Below are positions 42,697-52,700 of a DNA stretch of 64,000 bases, in pieces. Where the stretch lies: NCBI GenBank assembly GCA_017795085.1, contig CP051246.1:4466514-4530513 (forward strand), written 5' to 3'. A program made the translations under genes and the position numbers. The stretch comes from Salegentibacter sp. Lineage in GTDB: Bacteria; Bacteroidota; Bacteroidia; Flavobacteriales; Flavobacteriaceae. The notes beneath the pieces are model-generated. The model searched no databases. It was not told the DNA's origin and saw only the letters and a list, made by a program, of their open reading frames with translations. The first letter of the stretch is position 1, and every line of letters starts with the position of its first letter.

Positions 42697-43629
42697 GTGG
42701 TGAGGGAAGGAAGTAAAAGTATATGGGCAAATCAAATTAAAGCCGAAGCCAAGCGCCTCGGCTTTTTGTCATGTGGTATTTCAAAAGCCGAATTCCTTGA
42801 AGAAGAAGCTCCACGCCTGGAAGAATTTCTAAATAAAGACCGTCATGGCGAGATGAAATGGATGGAAAACCATTTCGATAAACGCCTGGACCCTACAAAA
42901 TTGGTAGAAGGCTCAAAAAGCGTAGTTTCTTTGTTACTCAATTATTATCCGGAAGAAACCCAACGAGAAGATTCTTATAAAATCAGCAAATATGCTTATG
43001 GTCGTGATTATCATTTCGTAATAAAAGATAAGCTGAAACATTTGCTTGGGTTTATTCGGGAAGAGATTGGTGAGGTGCACGGTCGTGCTTTTGTAGATTC
43101 GGCACCGGTTTTAGACAAAGCTTGGGCGGCAAAAAGTGGTTTGGGCTGGATTGGTAAACATTCTAATTTACTTTCTAAACAAACCGGTTCGTTTTATTTT
43201 ATAGCCGAATTAATCATCGATCTTGAACTGGAATATGATACACCTGTTACCGACCACTGTGGAAGTTGTACGGCTTGCATAGACGCCTGTCCCACCGATG
43301 CCATTGTAGAACCCTACAAAGTAGATGGTAGTAAATGTATTTCGTATTTTACCATTGAGCTTAAAGATGAATTGCCAAACGACTACAAGAACCAGTTTGA
43401 AGATTGGATGTTTGGCTGTGATATTTGCCAGGATGTTTGCCCCTGGAACCGGTTTTCAAAACCGCATAACGAACCACTTTTTAATCCGCATCCCGAATTA
43501 TTGAGCAAAGATAAAAAGGGCTGGGAAGAACTTACTAAAGAAACATTTAATGAAATTTTTCGGAAATCAGCGGTGAAAAGAACCAAATTTGAAGGTCTGA
43601 AAAGAAATATTGATTTTCTGAATAAATAA
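42697..43629 (+). CDS. queG: epoxyqueuosine reductase
   Basis: A 310-residue QueG, which carries out the last step of queuosine synthesis in tRNA using cobalamin and two [4Fe-4S] clusters. It has the N-terminal DUF1730-like domain (KRLGFLSCGISKAEFLEEEAPRLEEFL), FVDSAPVLDKAWAAKSGLGWIGKH, and Cys clusters CGSCTACIDACPTDAI and CDICQDVCPWNRF. The start is GTG (42697 or the adjacent GTG at 42700). It is somewhat shorter than the E. coli enzyme because the C-terminal HEAT-like part is absent, normal in this phylum. Confidence 0.95.
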   Translation: MVREGSKSIWANQIKAEAKRLGFLSCGISKAEFLEEEAPRLEEFLNKDRHGEMKWMENHFDKRLDPTKLVEGSKSVVSLLLNYYPEETQREDSYKISKYAYGRDYHFVIKDKLKHLLGFIREEIGEVHGRAFVDSAPVLDKAWAAKSGLGWIGKHSNLLSKQTGSFYFIAELIIDLELEYDTPVTDHCGSCTACIDACPTDAIVEPYKVDGSKCISYFTIELKDELPNDYKNQFEDWMFGCDICQDVCPWNRFSKPHNEPLFNPHPELLSKDKKGWEELTKETFNEIFRKSAVKRTKFEGLKRNIDFLNK

Positions 43630-43696
43630 AGCGGCTTCAAATTATTTCATAAAAGAAATTGGAGCATCAAAAATAATTTTAGTTGCGGTGTAATAA

Positions 43697-44224
43697 ATGA
43701 AGATTTATGTCACTAAACAAGAAAAGACCATTGTGAGCACCGATTTCTACAGCCAATTTATACTGCCTTACGCAGGGATTATTATTAAAATATGCAGGGC
43801 TTATACCGATACCGAAGAAGATTTTCAAGATTATTATCAAGAGGTGTGTCTGCAAATCTGGAATAGTCGTAAAAACTTCAAAGAAGAATCGAAATGGTCT
43901 ACCTGGATTTACAGAATTTCCTTAAATGTAAGTATGAGCCTGTTGAAAAAGAGAAAAAGAAAACAGCCTCGCTCTGCAGATTATAAAGAAGTGCAAAATA
44001 TACCTGACGAAGAAAATGCTTTTCAGGATGAATCTTTGCAACTTTTGTATAAAACGATTCGCCAACTTTCGGAACTGGACCGGGCGATTATTTTGCTTTA
44101 CCTGGAAGAGAATTCTTATAAAGAAATCGCGACGATTATAGGAACCACACCCAATAACATTGGAGTGAGAATAACTCGTATTAAAAAACAAATTAAAAAA
44201 TTACTCGATGGAAAGATCTATTGA
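43697..44224 (+). CDS. ECF-type RNA polymerase sigma factor
   Basis: A 175-residue sigma-70 family factor. Region 2 spans about 20-90 (YTDTEEDFQDYYQEVCLQIWNSRKNFKEESKWSTWIYRISLNV) and region 4 about 118-170 (LSELDRAIILLYLEENSYKEIATIIGTTPNNIGVRITRIKKQ). The linker is lysine-rich. The stop lies inside the start of a membrane protein gene (17-bp overlap), which suggests that partner controls it. There is no FecI/FecR or SusCD context. Confidence 0.93.
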   Translation: MKIYVTKQEKTIVSTDFYSQFILPYAGIIIKICRAYTDTEEDFQDYYQEVCLQIWNSRKNFKEESKWSTWIYRISLNVSMSLLKKRKRKQPRSADYKEVQNIPDEENAFQDESLQLLYKTIRQLSELDRAIILLYLEENSYKEIATIIGTTPNNIGVRITRIKKQIKKLLDGKIY

Positions 44225-44819
44225 AAATATCTGGAAAAAAGGATTTGAAGTTGAAGAAAGATTGTCGGCTCCGGTCATATCTAATTTGTACAAAAGAAAG
44301 TCTGGATTGGTGATTCAGCAAATTAACAGCACTTCAAAAAAAGATAATTTAAGCCTTATTCCTGTTGCTGTGGTTTTTTTTACGGTATTAGCTTTTATGG
44401 GAAAAGTTATCCTGGGCATGTACGTGGCTGTTCTTATTTTTGCCTTATTTTTTCTGAATAAAAAGATGCTGAAAGGACTTGAAAATCTGGATATAAAAGT
44501 TAATACTTATGAGTACCTTTTAAAATACAGAAATCAGTTAACAAGAATCACGAAATATACCACCTGGCTTATCGGATTGGGCTTACCTTTAGTAACTATC
44601 CCGGCTTATTGGATTTTTTTTGAGGGCACCATAGTTCTGGGAAAATTTGAACAACTCGATTTAGGATTAAAAATCTTGTTTAGTTTGGGGTTGGCTACAT
44701 TTCTTTCAATAACCGGTATACTTTGTTATCGCCTAGCTTCAAAAATCATCTATGGTAGATTACTGGCAAGGTTGCAAAGGATTATTGAGGATATGGAAGA
44801 TTTAATGAAGCCTTATTAA
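44208..44819 (+). CDS. membrane protein overlapping the ECF sigma gene, possible anti-sigma partner
   Basis: A 203-residue protein with a soluble N-terminal 45 residues (MERSIENIWKKGFEVEERLSAPVISNLYKRKSGL), then four predicted TM segments (about 49-65, 67-85, 117-138 and 152-173) and a charged C-terminal helix. The N-terminal piece is about the size of an anti-sigma segment, but I see no ZAS Zn motif or FecR domain. The 17-bp overlap with the sigma gene supports a linked role. I recognise no named family. Confidence 0.7.
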   Translation: MERSIENIWKKGFEVEERLSAPVISNLYKRKSGLVIQQINSTSKKDNLSLIPVAVVFFTVLAFMGKVILGMYVAVLIFALFFLNKKMLKGLENLDIKVNTYEYLLKYRNQLTRITKYTTWLIGLGLPLVTIPAYWIFFEGTIVLGKFEQLDLGLKILFSLGLATFLSITGILCYRLASKIIYGRLLARLQRIIEDMEDLMKPY

Positions 44820-44862
44820 ATACTAATAATGCTAATCAAGGGTTGAAATAATAACAAAAAAA

Positions 44863-44951
44863 CAAGTCTAATTTGTTGAAAAACAACGCCTTAGACTTGC
44901 ACAAGTCGCTGATAATCAGTAACTTATATGTGATTTCAAACACCATATAAG
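44863..44951 (+). promoter_or_regulatory. two hairpins in the IS982 transposase leader
   Basis: CAAGTCTAA (44863-44871) pairs with TTAGACTTG (44891-44899), with an inner TTGTTG/CAAC stem. CTTATATG (44923-44930) pairs with CATATAAG (44944-44951), ending 2 bp before the ATG. They could hide the start region in read-through transcripts from outside the element. Confidence 0.6.
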
Positions 44952-44953
44952 TA

Positions 44954-45856
44954 ATGAATCCCAACGACAAGCACTCTAAATTAGTAAAAATTTATTGTTA
45001 TGTATGTGAAAAATTTGAAGAAGGTCTTTGGTTTGAATGTGAACGCTTCAGCAACAACAAAGAACCCAAGCTCAGCGATGAGGAAATCCTTGCCATTTAT
45101 CTATACGTGATGTATTATCAAGAATATTTTAAAATCAAACAAATTCATCGGTTTGCCATGGACTACCTTTTGGACTGGTTCCCCAATTTGGGAACTTATC
45201 AGGCTTTTAACAATAGGCTCAACAGGTTGTCCGGTGTGCTGGACAAGCTTAGTGGGGCAATCATTAAGGAATTCCATCCCCAAGACTGTTCAAAGAGCCA
45301 AAGCCTATTGGATTCCATGCCCATTATAACATGTTCCGGGAAAAGAGCTGGCAAAGTTGCCAGGGAAATTACAGATAAAGGCTATTGTTCCACCAAATCC
45401 ATGTACTATTATGGAATGAAACTACATGCGCTGGGTTTTCGTCGACAAGGGAAAATGCCCTATCCAGAAGAAATCATGTTTACACCTGCATCGGTAAATG
45501 ACCTAAGCCTGTTCAAAGAGCAGTGGAGCACAATGGAAAACAGGATATTCATAGGAGACAAAATATATAACAACAAAGAGTTCTTTGAAGGAATAGAAGA
45601 CCACTATAATTCACACATGCTTACACCGGTCAAAGGAGTCAAAGGGATGCCACAATCCTTAAAAAATTTTGACAGGGCAGCCAATGACCTATACTCTAGG
45701 GCTGTATCCAAAGTAAGGCAGCCTATTGAGTCATTGTTTAATTGGCTCATTGAAAAATCCGATATACAAGATGCACACCGGGCAAGATCTACTAAGGGAT
45801 TAACAGTACATGCATATGGAAGATTGGCTGCGGCTTTTATAACTTTAATATTTTAA
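44954..45856 (+). CDS. IS982 family transposase
   Basis: A 300-residue DDE transposase. The N-terminal part (SDEEILAIYLYVMYYQEYFKIKQIHRF) precedes a catalytic core with D in LLDSMPIITC, D in FIGDKIYNN and a late E in VRQPIESLFNWLIEKS. The frame is intact from ATG to stop, so the element may be active. It ends 14 bp before the right end of the IS. Confidence 0.94.
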   Translation: MNPNDKHSKLVKIYCYVCEKFEEGLWFECERFSNNKEPKLSDEEILAIYLYVMYYQEYFKIKQIHRFAMDYLLDWFPNLGTYQAFNNRLNRLSGVLDKLSGAIIKEFHPQDCSKSQSLLDSMPIITCSGKRAGKVAREITDKGYCSTKSMYYYGMKLHALGFRRQGKMPYPEEIMFTPASVNDLSLFKEQWSTMENRIFIGDKIYNNKEFFEGIEDHYNSHMLTPVKGVKGMPQSLKNFDRAANDLYSRAVSKVRQPIESLFNWLIEKSDIQDAHRARSTKGLTVHAYGRLAAAFITLIF

Positions 45857-45938
45857 CCCTTGATTCGCATTAATATGCCATATTTGAACTTTTCAGGTTT
45901 TTAAATTATTTTTAATAGGAATATAATTTTTTTGATAA

Positions 45939-46613
45939 GTGGAAAGCAAACAATCAAATACCTGCCACTATTACCCGCCTTTAGAGGAAAAGCTTAACGT
46001 GGTTTCTCACGGTATGGGTTTAGCCCTAAGTGTTTTAGCATTAATTTTGTTGATTTTTCGCGGAATAGAATTACCGGGTTTTAAACCAATTATAAGTTTT
46101 GGTGTTTTTGGAGGAAGTTTGATTCTGCTTTATGCGGCTTCTACATTCTATCATGCTGCTACCCGTCCAAAATTACGCTATCGCTTAAATATTCTTGATC
46201 ATGCCAGTATTTATGTGTTGATTGCGGGAACTTACACCCCTTTTGCACTGGTAACTTTAGAAGGTTGGGTGGGTTGGAGCATCTTTGGGGTGGTGTGGGG
46301 AATTGCCTTAACCGGAATTATCTTGAAACTTTTCTATACCGGAAAATATCAAACGCTCTCTACTATTATGTATGTGGCAATGGGCTGGCTTATTGTTTTA
46401 GCTATAAAACCTTTAATGGATAATGTAGCCCCCGGCGGACTATATTGGATTTTTGCCGGAGGTATGGCCTATACCATTGGTGCTGTGGTTTTTAGTTTAA
46501 ACCGTATAAAGTTCAATCATGCTTTGTTTCATATTTTGGTTCTTATAGGTAGTTTCTGTCATTTTTTGGCTATTTATTACTATGTGCTTCCTCCGGAAAT
46601 AGTTCTAGATTAA
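45939..46613 (+). CDS. hemolysin III / PAQR family membrane protein
   Basis: A 224-residue protein with seven TM segments and family motifs EEKLNVVSHGMGLALSV, YAASTFYHAATRPKLRYRLNILDHASIYVLIAGTYTPFAL and a late NHALFHILVLIGSFCHFLAIYYYV. The E…SHG, S…H, D-H and H…H residues are the family's metal-site pattern. It starts with GTG at 45939, 64 bp after the IS982 target duplication, so its original promoter may have been moved or replaced by the element. Hemolysis itself is unlikely. Confidence 0.93.
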   Translation: MESKQSNTCHYYPPLEEKLNVVSHGMGLALSVLALILLIFRGIELPGFKPIISFGVFGGSLILLYAASTFYHAATRPKLRYRLNILDHASIYVLIAGTYTPFALVTLEGWVGWSIFGVVWGIALTGIILKLFYTGKYQTLSTIMYVAMGWLIVLAIKPLMDNVAPGGLYWIFAGGMAYTIGAVVFSLNRIKFNHALFHILVLIGSFCHFLAIYYYVLPPEIVLD

Positions 46614-46766
46614 TAAAGAGCCGTGCCGATTTTTATAGAAAATCGCAGGTATAATTTTCTAAGGTCGACTTTTTCTTCAATTTGTAATAATTCCCAAAGA
46701 GAATTTACACTTTACTTAAAACTTCATAAAAATACTTTCAGCCGTTAATTTTTAGAATAAGCTTCC

Positions 46767-46774
46767 TAACTTTG
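46767..46774 (+). promoter_or_regulatory. promoter -7 element of maeB
   Basis: TAACTTTG matches TAnnTTTG, 23 bp before the ATG at 46798. Confidence 0.55.
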
Positions 46775-46797
46775 TAGGTTCAGCAAAGCATTTAATT

Positions 46798-49095
46798 ATG
46801 AGCAGCAAATCCAGAAAACGTAGAGAAGCCTTAGTTTATCACGCAAAACCCAAGCCGGGAAAAATAGAAGTGGTACCTACTAAAAAATATGCAACACAAA
46901 GGGATCTTTCTTTAGCCTATTCACCCGGAGTGGCCGAGCCATGTCTTGAAATTGAAAAAGATAAGGAAAACGCCTATAAATATACCACTAAAGGAAATCT
47001 GGTTGCGGTAATTTCTAACGGAACCGCTGTTTTAGGCCTGGGCGATATTGGCCCTGAAGCTTCTAAACCGGTGATGGAAGGAAAAGGTTTGCTCTTTAAA
47101 ATCTTTGCCGATATTGATGTTTTTGATATTGAGGTGGGTACCAAAGACGTTGATAAATTTATTGAGACCGTAAAAAATATCGCCCCTACTTTTGGAGGGA
47201 TTAACCTTGAAGATATTAAGGCTCCTGAAGCTTTTGAAATTGAGAGGCGTCTTAAAGAAGAACTGGATATTCCAGTAATGCATGATGATCAGCACGGGAC
47301 GGCTATTATTTCTGCGGCAGCTTTATTAAATGCGGTTGAGCTTGCTAAGAAAAAGATGGAAAAAGTAAAGGTGGTAGTGAGCGGTGCCGGTGCAGCAGCA
47401 GTTTCCTGTACCAAACTTTATCAGGCTTTTGGGGTTAAACCTGAAAATATTGTTATGCTTGACAGTAAAGGTGTAATTCGTGAAGACCGCCCCGGGCTTT
47501 CAGAAGAAAAACTGGAATTTGCCACCAAGCGAAAAATAGATACCCTGGAGGAAGCCGTAAAAAATGCCGATGTTTTTATAGGTCTTTCTATAGCCGATAT
47601 TCTTTCGCCCGAGATGTTAAAGAGCATGGCAAAACGCCCTATTGTTTTCGCAATGGCCAATCCAAACCCCGAAATTGATTATCAACTGGCAATGGATACC
47701 CGCGATGATATTATTATGGCAACCGGTCGTAGTGATCATCCAAACCAGGTAAATAATGTGCTTGGTTTTCCCTTTATTTTTAGAGGAGCCCTAGATGTAA
47801 GGGCAACCAAGATAAATGAAGAGATGAAAAAGGCCGCGGTAAAAGCCCTGGCAGAAATGGCCAAAGAGCCCGTGCCTGAACAAGTAAATATTGCTTACGG
47901 CGAAACCCGTTTAAATTTTGGCCCAGATTATATAATCCCGAAACCTTTTGACCCGCGTTTAATTGCGAAAGTTCCGCCGGCAGTAGCAAAAGCCGCTATG
48001 GAAAGTGGTGTGGCACGGCAACCAATTCCAGACTGGGAGCGTTACGAAGAAGAATTATTAGAACGAATGGGCAGCGATAATAAGATAACCAGATTGTTGC
48101 TTAACCGGGCTAAAATGAACCCAAAACGTATTGTTTTTGCTGAAGCCGATCATTTAGATGTTTTAAAGGCAGCACAGATTGTTTACGATGAAGGAATTGG
48201 GGTGCCAATTCTACTTGGTCGAAGGGAAGTGATAAAAGAATTGATGGCTGAAATAGATTTTGATGATGAAAATATTCAAATTATAGATCCAAAATCTGAT
48301 GAAGAGGAAAAGCATAGAAAAGGCTATGCTGAAGTTTATTGGAAAAGCCGAAGTCGTAATGGTGTAACCCTTTATGATGCTGAAAATTTTATGCGACAGC
48401 GTAATTATTTTGCCGCGATGATGGTAAATGAAGGTGATGCCGATGCCTTGCTCTCCGGCTATTCCAGGGCTTACCCAACGGTGGTGAAGCCTATGCTTGA
48501 ACTTATCGGGATGAACAAAGGGGTAAGCCGTGTAGCTGCTACCAATTTGATGAATACCTCTCGAGGGCCAATTTTTATTAGTGATACCTCAATTAATATT
48601 GATCCGCCCGCAAAAGATTTGGCCAAAATAGCCCAAATGACGGCAAGAACGGTTCAGCTGTTTGGTTTAGATCCGGTAATAGCTATGATTTCTTATGCTA
48701 ATTTTGGTTCTTCAAAAGATGAACACGCCAGAAAAGTTAAAGAAGCGGTGGCTTACTTACATCGTTTCCACCCCGAGTTAAAAGTAGATGGAGAATTACA
48801 GATGGATTTTGCGTTGAATCGTGAAATGTTGCAAAGTAAATTCCCGTTTTCAAAACTTGCCGGTAAAAAGGTTAATACTCTTGTTTTTCCTAATCTTGAT
48901 GCAGCAAATAGTAATTATAAGTTGTTGAAAGAACTCAATAATGCCGATTCTATTGGGCCTATTATGATGGGTATGAAAAAACCGGTGCATATTCTTCAGT
49001 TAGGGGCAAGTGTAGAGGAAATGGTAAATATGGCAGCAGTAGCAGTGGTTGATGCCCAGGAAAAAGAGAAAAAGCAACAAAAAAGAAAACAGTAA
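46798..49095 (+). CDS. maeB: NADP-dependent malic enzyme, MaeB type
   Basis: A 765-residue two-domain enzyme. Residues 1-430 are malic enzyme (YSPGVAEPC, GNLVAVISNGTAVLGLGDIGPEASKPVMEGK, MHDDQHGTAI, Rossmann VVSGAGAAAVS), converting malate to pyruvate, CO2 and NADPH. Residues 440-765 are a phosphotransacetylase-like domain (RIVFAEADHLDVLKAA, SRAYPTVVKPMLELIG, FGSSKDEHA), which is regulatory rather than catalytic in MaeB. The C terminus is a KEKKQQKRKQ tail. It is transcribed alone. Confidence 0.95.
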   Translation: MSSKSRKRREALVYHAKPKPGKIEVVPTKKYATQRDLSLAYSPGVAEPCLEIEKDKENAYKYTTKGNLVAVISNGTAVLGLGDIGPEASKPVMEGKGLLFKIFADIDVFDIEVGTKDVDKFIETVKNIAPTFGGINLEDIKAPEAFEIERRLKEELDIPVMHDDQHGTAIISAAALLNAVELAKKKMEKVKVVVSGAGAAAVSCTKLYQAFGVKPENIVMLDSKGVIREDRPGLSEEKLEFATKRKIDTLEEAVKNADVFIGLSIADILSPEMLKSMAKRPIVFAMANPNPEIDYQLAMDTRDDIIMATGRSDHPNQVNNVLGFPFIFRGALDVRATKINEEMKKAAVKALAEMAKEPVPEQVNIAYGETRLNFGPDYIIPKPFDPRLIAKVPPAVAKAAMESGVARQPIPDWERYEEELLERMGSDNKITRLLLNRAKMNPKRIVFAEADHLDVLKAAQIVYDEGIGVPILLGRREVIKELMAEIDFDDENIQIIDPKSDEEEKHRKGYAEVYWKSRSRNGVTLYDAENFMRQRNYFAAMMVNEGDADALLSGYSRAYPTVVKPMLELIGMNKGVSRVAATNLMNTSRGPIFISDTSINIDPPAKDLAKIAQMTARTVQLFGLDPVIAMISYANFGSSKDEHARKVKEAVAYLHRFHPELKVDGELQMDFALNREMLQSKFPFSKLAGKKVNTLVFPNLDAANSNYKLLKELNNADSIGPIMMGMKKPVHILQLGASVEEMVNMAAVAVVDAQEKEKKQQKRKQ

Positions 49096-49123
49096 TCCCT
49101 GTGGAATTACTGTAATATCAGGG

Positions 49124-49154
49124 TTTCGGCCTTAACATAATTTTAGTACATTTG
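49124..49154 (+). promoter_or_regulatory. ruvA promoter
   Basis: TTTC (49124-49127), 19-bp spacer, TACATTTG (49147-49154), 22 bp before the ATG at 49177. The same promoter could serve sprA, which starts 4 bp after ruvA. Confidence 0.6.
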
Positions 49155-49176
49155 GGCAATAAGCCTGAATTGACCT

Positions 49177-49758
49177 ATGATTCATCATTTAAAGGGGCAG
49201 TTGGTTGAAAAATATCCCACCCACCTGGTAGTAGATTGTAATGGGGTTGGATATTTTCTCCATATCTCGCTCCATACGTTTTCGCAGCTTCCCGATGCGG
49301 AAGCCATTAGTATTTATACACATTTACAAGTAAAGGAAGATTCGCATACCCTGTTTGGGTTTATAGAAAAATATGAGCGCGAAATCTTTAGGTTGCTCAT
49401 ATCGGTGTCTGGGGTAGGTGCCAGCACGGCTCGTACCATGTTATCTTCTTTGGAGCCATCCCAGATTAAAGACGCAGTTGCCACCGGAGATGTACCTACT
49501 ATTCAAAGTGTAAAAGGAATTGGGGCTAAAACCGCCCAACGTGTAATTCTGGATTTGAAAGATAAAATCTTAAAAATTGAAGGAAGTACGGAAGTTTCTC
49601 TAAATCCGAACAATACAATTAAAGAAGAAGCGTTATCAGCTTTAGAAACTCTAGGCTATACCCGAAAGCAAGCGGGTAAAGTTGTAGATAAGATCGTAAA
49701 AGAAGCTACTGCCCCTACCGTAGAATCTGTAATTAAACTAGCGCTTAAAAACCTGTAA
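49177..49758 (+). CDS. ruvA: Holliday junction DNA-binding protein RuvA
   Basis: A 193-residue RuvA: N-terminal OB domain (MIHHLKGQLVEKYPTHLVVDCNGVGYFLHIS), two HhH motifs (LISVSGVGASTARTMLSSL and QSVKGIGAKTAQRVILDLKDKI), a flexible linker and a C-terminal domain III (KEEALSALETLGYTRKQAGKVV) that touches RuvB. It is only 4 bp upstream of sprA, the common flavobacterial arrangement, so SprA may depend on the ruvA promoter. Confidence 0.96.
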   Translation: MIHHLKGQLVEKYPTHLVVDCNGVGYFLHISLHTFSQLPDAEAISIYTHLQVKEDSHTLFGFIEKYEREIFRLLISVSGVGASTARTMLSSLEPSQIKDAVATGDVPTIQSVKGIGAKTAQRVILDLKDKILKIEGSTEVSLNPNNTIKEEALSALETLGYTRKQAGKVVDKIVKEATAPTVESVIKLALKNL

Positions 49759-49762
49759 TACA

Positions 49763-52700
49763 TTGAGGCACAATTACCTGAAATTGTCGACTTCGGTCTT
49801 TTTTACTATGGTACTGTACGTGATGATTTCTTCACAGGTACAGGCCCAGGAAACCAGTACCCCCCAGGACACCACAAGAACAGCAGTTGATACCGGTAGT
49901 GTTGCGCTTCCCGAACCAGGCGATTTAGCTTCCCAATATGAATATGATCCAGTACTTGATCGTTATATCTTTACTGAAAGTGTTGGGGATATTCAACTTT
50001 CCCAGCCCCTTATTTTAACGCCGGCAGAATTTGAAGAATTGATGTTGGCTGAAGATAGGCGTGAATATTTTAAACAAAAAGGCGATGCACTTTTTGGTAA
50101 AAAGGAGAATGCTGAAGAAATTCAGCGCGATTTATTACCCGGGTTTTATGTAGATAACAGTTTTTTTGAGAGTATTTTTGGAGGTAGTGAAATAAATATT
50201 GTGCCGCAGGGTAGTGTTGAAATGGATTTAGGCCTGCTCTATACCCGCCAGGATAACCCCGCTTTTTCGCCCCGTAACCGCCAAAATTTAACCTTCGATT
50301 TTGATCAGCGCATTAGCTTGAGTTTACAGGGGAATGTAGGCGAACGCCTGGGAATTATAGCCAATTATGATACCGAATCTACCTTCGATTTTCAAAACCA
50401 GTTAAAACTGGATTATACCCCAAGTGAAGATGATATCATCAGGAAAATTGAAGTAGGTAATGTAAACATGCCTGTTAATAATGCCCTTATGCAGGGTGCA
50501 CAAAGTTTATTCGGGTTTAAAACTGAGTTGCAATTTGGAAAAACAAGGATAACCGGTGTTTTTTCAGAACAAAAATCAGAGCGGCGTACCGTTAATGTGG
50601 AAGGTGGCTCTGCGGTAGAAGAATTTGAAAGATTTGCCCTTGAATATGATCAGGACAGGCATTTCTTTTTAGCACATTATTTTAGGGATCATTATAATGA
50701 AGCCCTTAAAGATTATCCTTTTATAAATTCTAATATTCAAATTCAACGGGTACAGGTGTGGGTGACCAATCGCACCAATAATATTCAAAATCTTCAGGAC
50801 ACCCGTAATATTGTAGCTATTCAGGATATAGGAGAAGCAGATGTTGAGAACATTGGTTTAAATAATCCTCCCGCAGGATTTATAAATCAGCCGGCAGGTT
50901 CATATCCGTCAAACCGGAATAATGATTTTAACCCACTGGGGATTTCCGGTACCGAAGAATCGGTTTTAAACCAAAACATCAGGGAGATGCCTAGAGTTCA
51001 AAGTGGTTTTGGTGGGGTACAGGTTTCGGAGGGTCAGGATTATATTACTCTTGAAAATGCCCGTCAGTTAAGCCCAAATGAATATACGTTAAATTCACAG
51101 TTAGGGTACATCTCTTTAAATCAACGCCTGAGTAATGATGAGATTTTGGCCGTGGCTTTTCAATACACTGTAAATGGAGAAGTCTACCAGGTAGGGGAAT
51201 TTGGAAACGACGGGGTTAATGCTACCAGTTCAATTCCTAATACCGGAGATGAGCCCAATCCACAAGAAAATGTTCGTGCCAACCAGAATTTAGTGGTTAA
51301 AATGCTTAAAAGTACTATTGTAAATGTTGAGCAGCCGGTTTGGGATTTGATGATGAAAAACATATACAATTTAGGAGGGTATGATTTAGAACGGGAGGAT
51401 TTTAGGATGAATATTCTATATACCGATCCACAGCCTTTAAATTATATTAAACCTGCCGATGAAGGAGAGAGCCCTTTGCCAGAAGATGTAGCAGAAACTC
51501 CTTTGCTCAGGGTCTTAAACCTGGATAAATTAAATAACAATAATGACCCGATTAACGGGGGTGACGGTTTTTTTGATTACGTTCCCGGCCTTACCATTGA
51601 TCCCGAAAACGGAAACCTTATTTTTACTACGGTAGAACCTTTTGGAGAGTATTTGTTTGAGAAATTAAGTGCCGGTGGAAATCTGGATTATGAAAATCGC
51701 GAAACCTGGAATGCCAATCAACAGGAATATGTATTTAAAGCGATGTATGAGACCACCAAGATACAGGCAGAGCAGGAGGAAGCTGGTAAAAATAAATTTC
51801 AGATGAAAGGCCGCTATAAATCCGCTGAAGTTGAAGGAATCCCAATTGGGTATAATTTACCACCGGGCTCGGTAACTGTTACTGCCGGAGGGCGTGTTTT
51901 ACAGGAAGGAATAGATTATGTGGTAGATTATGAATTGGGTCGTGTGCGGATTATTGATGATGCCTTGTTGGCTTCAGATACACCAATTCGGGTAAATACA
52001 GAGAATAATGCTCTGTTTGGACAACAAACCAAGCGATTCACTGGAATTAATGTTGAGCATCAGTTCAATGAAAACTTTTTGGTTGGTGCCACATATCTAA
52101 ATTTAAAAGAGCGCCCATTAACTCAAAAAGCAAATTATAGTTACGAGCCACTTAATAATTCAATTTTTGGTTTAAACCTAAATTATTCTACTGAAGTACC
52201 TTTCTTTACACGACTGGTTAATAAATTACCGAATATTGATACCGATGTGGAATCTAATTTTTCGGTAACAGGAGAGTTTGCCTATTTACAGCCCGGAGCG
52301 CCAAATATTAACGATTTTGAAGGTCGTACCACTACTTATGTAGACGATTTTGAAGCTGCTCAGACTTCTATAGATATCAACACACCTCTTAGTTGGGAAC
52401 TCTCCAGTGTGCCTGTTGGTTTTGGCGGGGAGCTGGCCAATGGTGATTTAAGTTCTGGTTATAAAAGGGCAAAAATGGCCTGGTATACCATAGATCCTGT
52501 TTTTTACAGTCGAAATCGTCCCGATGGAATTACCGATTCCGATCTTTCTTCTTATGCCAGCAGGAGAGTGTCTTTAAATGAAATTTTCCCCAATACAGAT
52601 GTGGTACAGGGGCAACCTCAGGTGGTGTATACTATGGATGTAGCTTATACCCCGGATGAACGTGGCCCTTATAATTTTAATCCGGCTGCTTCAGGAGGAA

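Larger units (their letters stand above)
44829..45870 (+). mobile_element. IS982-family insertion sequence, complete, with target duplication
   Basis: A 1042-bp element. The left end ATGCTAATCAAGGGTTGAAA and the reverse complement of the right end ATGCGAATCAAGGGTTAAAA match over at least 20 bases with two differences. The flanks are 5-bp direct repeats TAATA (44824-44828 and 45871-45875), a target duplication. It encodes one intact transposase and inserted between the sigma/membrane gene pair and the hemolysin III gene without breaking either. Confidence 0.92.

Noticed and set aside
46637..46661. Inverted repeat TAGAAAAT…ATTTTCTA upstream of maeB
   Set aside because: It is AT-only apart from one G/C pair and lacks a T tract; it could arise by chance in this base composition.
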